The notes under the pieces: model-generated | The model's input: the letters and a program-made list of their open reading frames with translations, nothing else | The model's database searches: none | What the model was told of the DNA's origin: nothing | Shown: positions 5,753 through 7,578 of the stretch, piece after piece | Numbering within the stretch: position 1 is the stretch's first letter | Layout of the letters: every line of letters begins with the position of its first letter | Made by a program: the position numbers and the translations under genes | Assembly (NCBI GenBank): GCA_012517025.1 | Contig: JAAYVT010000370.1 | Coordinates: 1-7,578 of the forward strand | Source of the DNA: Phyllobacteriaceae bacterium | GTDB taxonomy: Bacteria > Pseudomonadota > Alphaproteobacteria > Rhizobiales > Ancalomicrobiaceae | Length of the DNA: 7,578 bases | Direction of reading: 5' to 3'

Positions 5753-5779
5753 GGGTTACCGCGAGAGGGACTGCGTCAA
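5753..5779 (-). promoter_or_regulatory. Weak candidate promoter for motAB
   Basis: On the minus strand TTGACG (5774-5779, five of six to the -35 consensus) precedes TAACCC (5753-5758) by only 15 bases. Both the short spacing and the poor -10 make this tentative. It lies between the gatB hairpin and the motA start, where a promoter is expected. Confidence 0.2.
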
Positions 5780-5799
5780 CCATGACGCCGGAAACGCGA

Positions 5800-5829
5800 C
5801 GGCCGCGCCTCCGGTCGGAAGCGCGGCCG
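5800..5829 (-). terminator. Hairpin after gatB
   Basis: Nine-base perfect arms (CGGCCGCGC and GCGCGGCCG) flank a 12-base middle that can pair further (TCCG with CGGA) across one C/A mismatch. It starts 25 bases after the gatB stop and is followed on the minus strand by TCGCGTTTCC, not a T-run. It likely ends the gatB transcript. Confidence 0.5.
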
Positions 5830-5854
5830 AAATCTCAATCGAACCGGGTGAATC

Positions 5855-7336
5855 TCATTCGATCCCGAGTTTCGCCTTGAGGATCTCGTTGACCGCCTGC
5901 GGGTTGGCCTTGCCGCCGGTCGCCTTCATCACCTGACCGACGAACCAGCCGGCCAGCGTCGGCTTGGCCTTGGCCTGCGCCACCTTGTCCGGGTTCGCCG
6001 CCATCACCGCGTCGATCGCCGCCTCGATGGCGCCGGTGTCGGTGACCTGCTTCAGGCCACGCTTCTCCACCAGTTCCTTCGGGTCGCCGCCTTCGGCCCA
6101 GACGATCTCGAACAGATCCTTGGCGATCTTGCCGGAGATGGTGCCGTCCTCGATCAGGTCGACGATGCCGCCCAACTGCGCAGCCGAAACAGGGCTTTCC
6201 TCGATGCTCTTGCCTTCCTTGTTGAGGCGGCCGAACAGCTCGTTGATCACCCAGTTGGCGGCGAGCTTGGCGTTGCGGCCTTTCGCCACCGCCTCGAAAT
6301 AGTCGGCCGAGGGCCGCTCCAGCGTCAGCACCATCGCGTCGTAGGGAGTGACGCCGTAATCCGCCACGAAGCGCGCCTTCTTGGCGTCGGGCAGCTCGGG
6401 CAGGTCCGCCTTCAGCGCATCGACCAGGGTCTGATCGAACTCGAGCGGCAAGAGATCGGGATCGGGGAAGTAGCGGTAGTCGTGCGCCTCTTCCTTGGAA
6501 CGCATCGACCGGGTCTCGCCCTTGCCGGGATCGAACAGGCGGGTCTCCTGCTTGATCGAGCCGCCGTCCTCGATGATGCCGATCTGGCGATGCGCCTCGA
6601 AGTCGATCGCCTGACCGACGAAGCGGATCGAGTTGACGTTCTTGATCTCGCAGCGGGTGCCGAGTTCGCCGCCGGGCTTCCGCACCGAGACGTTGACGTC
6701 GGCGCGCATGTTGCCCTTGTCCATGTCGCCGTCGCAGGTGCCGAGATAGCGCAGGATGGTGCGGAGCTTTGCGAGATACGCCTTGGCCTCGTCGGCCGAG
6801 CGCATGTCGGGCTTCGACACGATCTCCATCAGCGCCACGCCGGAGCGGTTCAGATCGACGAAGGTGTGGGTCGGCGACTGGTCGTGGATCGACTTGCCGG
6901 CGTCCTGCTCGAGGTGCAGGCGCTCGACGCCGACCTCGACGGTCTCACCGTCCTCCATGTCGAGGCGGATGGTGCCCTCGCCGACGATCGGGCTCTTGAA
7001 CTGCGAGATCTGATAGCCCTGCGGCAGATCGGGATAGAAATAGTTCTTCCGATCGAACACCGACTTCAGATTGATCTGCGCCTCCAGGCCGAGGCCGGTG
7101 CGGATCGCCTGCTTGACGCATTCCTCGTTGATAACCGGCAGCATGCCGGGCATCGCCGCGTCGACGAGGGAGACGTGATCGTTGGGGGCGCCGCCGAAGG
7201 CGGTGGAGGCGCCGGAGAACAGCTTGGCGTTCGAGGCGACCTGGGCGTGGACCTCCAGGCCGATGACGATTTCCCAATCTCCGGTCGCGCCCTTCAGGTA
7301 CTGCGACGGTTTGGCGATGCGGGCGGCGATGGTCAT
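5855..7336 (-). CDS. gatB: Aspartyl/glutamyl-tRNA(Asn/Gln) amidotransferase subunit B
   Basis: A complete 493-residue GatB. With GatA and GatC it converts Glu-tRNA(Gln), and often Asp-tRNA(Asn), to the amidated forms in the cytoplasm. GatB binds the misacylated tRNA and phosphorylates the side chain. The cradle domain (about 20-300) has WEIVIGLEVHAQ (21-32), DRKNYFYPDLPQGYQISQ (95-112), the family signature DLNRSGVALMEIVS (161-174), MRADVNVSVR (210-219), EIKNVNS (230-236) and KEEAHDYRYFPDPDLLP (281-297). A helical domain follows, and a YqeY-type tail ends with AKPTLAGWFVGQVMKATGGKANPQAVNEILKAKL. All landmarks and the length are normal. GAGG (7343-7346) is 6 bases before the ATG. gatA and gatC are not next to it in the window: an MFS transporter gene lies upstream and the stator operon downstream. 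Confidence 0.98.
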   Translation of the reverse strand: MTIAARIAKPSQYLKGATGDWEIVIGLEVHAQVASNAKLFSGASTAFGGAPNDHVSLVDAAMPGMLPVINEECVKQAIRTGLGLEAQINLKSVFDRKNYFYPDLPQGYQISQFKSPIVGEGTIRLDMEDGETVEVGVERLHLEQDAGKSIHDQSPTHTFVDLNRSGVALMEIVSKPDMRSADEAKAYLAKLRTILRYLGTCDGDMDKGNMRADVNVSVRKPGGELGTRCEIKNVNSIRFVGQAIDFEAHRQIGIIEDGGSIKQETRLFDPGKGETRSMRSKEEAHDYRYFPDPDLLPLEFDQTLVDALKADLPELPDAKKARFVADYGVTPYDAMVLTLERPSADYFEAVAKGRNAKLAANWVINELFGRLNKEGKSIEESPVSAAQLGGIVDLIEDGTISGKIAKDLFEIVWAEGGDPKELVEKRGLKQVTDTGAIEAAIDAVMAANPDKVAQAKAKPTLAGWFVGQVMKATGGKANPQAVNEILKAKLGIE

Positions 7337-7357
7337 GCGATGCCTCGAAAGATCGAC

Positions 7358-7372
7358 GGAACGGGTCGTTCC
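7358..7372. promoter_or_regulatory. Dyad at the presumed gatB transcription start
   Basis: GGAACG and CGTTCC form a perfect 6-bp inverted repeat around three bases, ending 1 base from the candidate -10 (7373-7378). It could be an operator or a short leader hairpin. No known regulator motif is recognised. Confidence 0.3.
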
Positions 7373-7401
7373 TGGGTAGAGCGGAACGCGCCGGGGTTCA
7401 A
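7373..7401 (-). promoter_or_regulatory. Candidate gatB promoter
   Basis: On the minus strand TTGAAC (7396-7401) and TACCCA (7373-7378) are separated by 17 bases, the ideal spacing. The -35 matches four of six and the -10 is poor. The start would fall near 7366, giving a leader of about 30 bases. Placement between the upstream hairpin and gatB is right. Confidence 0.3.
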
Positions 7402-7447
7402 GCTCCGAGCGGGCGGGAGCGCGGCTTCCCTGCTCCCGGCGGCGGAG

Positions 7448-7473
7448 AAGGCGCGCCCTCAGGCGCGCGCCTT
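7448..7473 (-). terminator. Hairpin overlapping the MFS gene stop codon
   Basis: Nine-bp arms AAGGCGCGC and GCGCGCCTT enclose an 8-base loop, GCCTGAGG on the minus strand, and the stop codon TGA of the transporter gene sits in that loop. A second, weaker 7-bp hairpin (7414-7438, CGGGAGC with GCTCCCG) follows. There is no T-run. Together they probably end the upstream transcript before gatB. Confidence 0.45.
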
Positions 7474-7578
7474 GCGGATGTTCGGCAGGAACACCGTCAA
7501 CAGGCCGATCGCCGGCAGCCAGGCACAGATCTCGTAGACGGTGCGGATCGAGGTCGCGTCGGCGATCTCGCCGAGCAC
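7459..7578 (-). CDS. MFS transporter, C-terminal fragment, Fsr-like (cut by window edge)
   Basis: Only the last 39 residues and the stop are in the window. They read as the end of a transmembrane helix region: VLGEIADATSIRTVYEICAW, then LPAIGLLTVFLPNIRKARA. The G-x-x-A-D segment, the V-Y-x-x-C-A-x-L-P run and the closing helix with F-L-P-N-I resemble the last two helices of fosmidomycin-resistance (Fsr)-type MFS efflux proteins. The short basic tail (RKARA) fits a cytoplasmic C-terminus. Substrate cannot be judged from this piece, and another MFS subfamily is possible. Its stop codon lies inside a hairpin loop. Confidence 0.6.
   Translation of the reverse strand: MLGEIADATSIRTVYEICAWLPAIGLLTVFLPNIRKARA

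Noticed and set aside
5679..5783. A 35-residue N-terminal extension of the MotA-like protein
   Set aside because: The family begins at M-D-x-A-T. The extra part includes the weak promoter region, has no relation to stator proteins and is not preceded by a clear ribosome site.

Overview
The window looks like chromosomal housekeeping DNA from a GC-rich alphaproteobacterium, probably of the Hyphomicrobiales (Rhizobiales) type. The evidence is high GC, a surE-pcm-LysM lipoprotein order, a PomAB-like stator with a His/Gly-rich MotB N-terminus, a small Sel1-like protein, and GANTC (CcrM-type) sites. The genus cannot be fixed from the sequence. Every gene I can support is on the minus strand, so transcription runs from the right end to the left end. 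I see no RNA gene, insertion sequence, CRISPR array or prophage.

Layout in transcription order: (1) 7578-7459, the last 39 codons of an MFS transporter resembling the fosmidomycin-resistance Fsr type, whose stop codon lies in the loop of a strong hairpin. (2) gatB (7336-5855), complete, with a possible promoter and a dyad just upstream and a GC-rich hairpin after its stop. (3) A two-gene stator operon, motA/pomA-like (5678-4908) and motB/pomB-like (4882-4025), again followed by a hairpin. No other flagellar gene is in view. (4) A YfcG-type glutathione-dependent oxidoreductase (3846-3148), followed by an 11-bp hairpin. (5) A 429-bp gene-free stretch (3147-2719), AT-richer than its surroundings and packed with GANTC sites. 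It leads into a small Sel1-like gene (2718-2449). (6) surE (2369-1608), pcm (1506-814) and the first 222 codons of an NlpD-like LysM lipoprotein (666-1, cut by the window edge).

Functionally the window is mixed. GatB serves tRNA-dependent amidation. MotA/MotB form an ion-driven stator. The GST-like protein handles thiol/disulfide chemistry. SurE (nucleotidase), Pcm (isoaspartyl repair) and NlpD (cell-wall factor) form a cluster common in proteobacteria and often tied to stationary phase or stress. I found no clearly new multi-gene system. The most notable signals are the dense, roughly helically phased GANTC array upstream of the Sel1-like gene, a 15-bp element shared by two promoter regions, departures from consensus in Pcm and in the MotB peptidoglycan-binding domain, and a stop codon placed inside a terminator-like hairpin.
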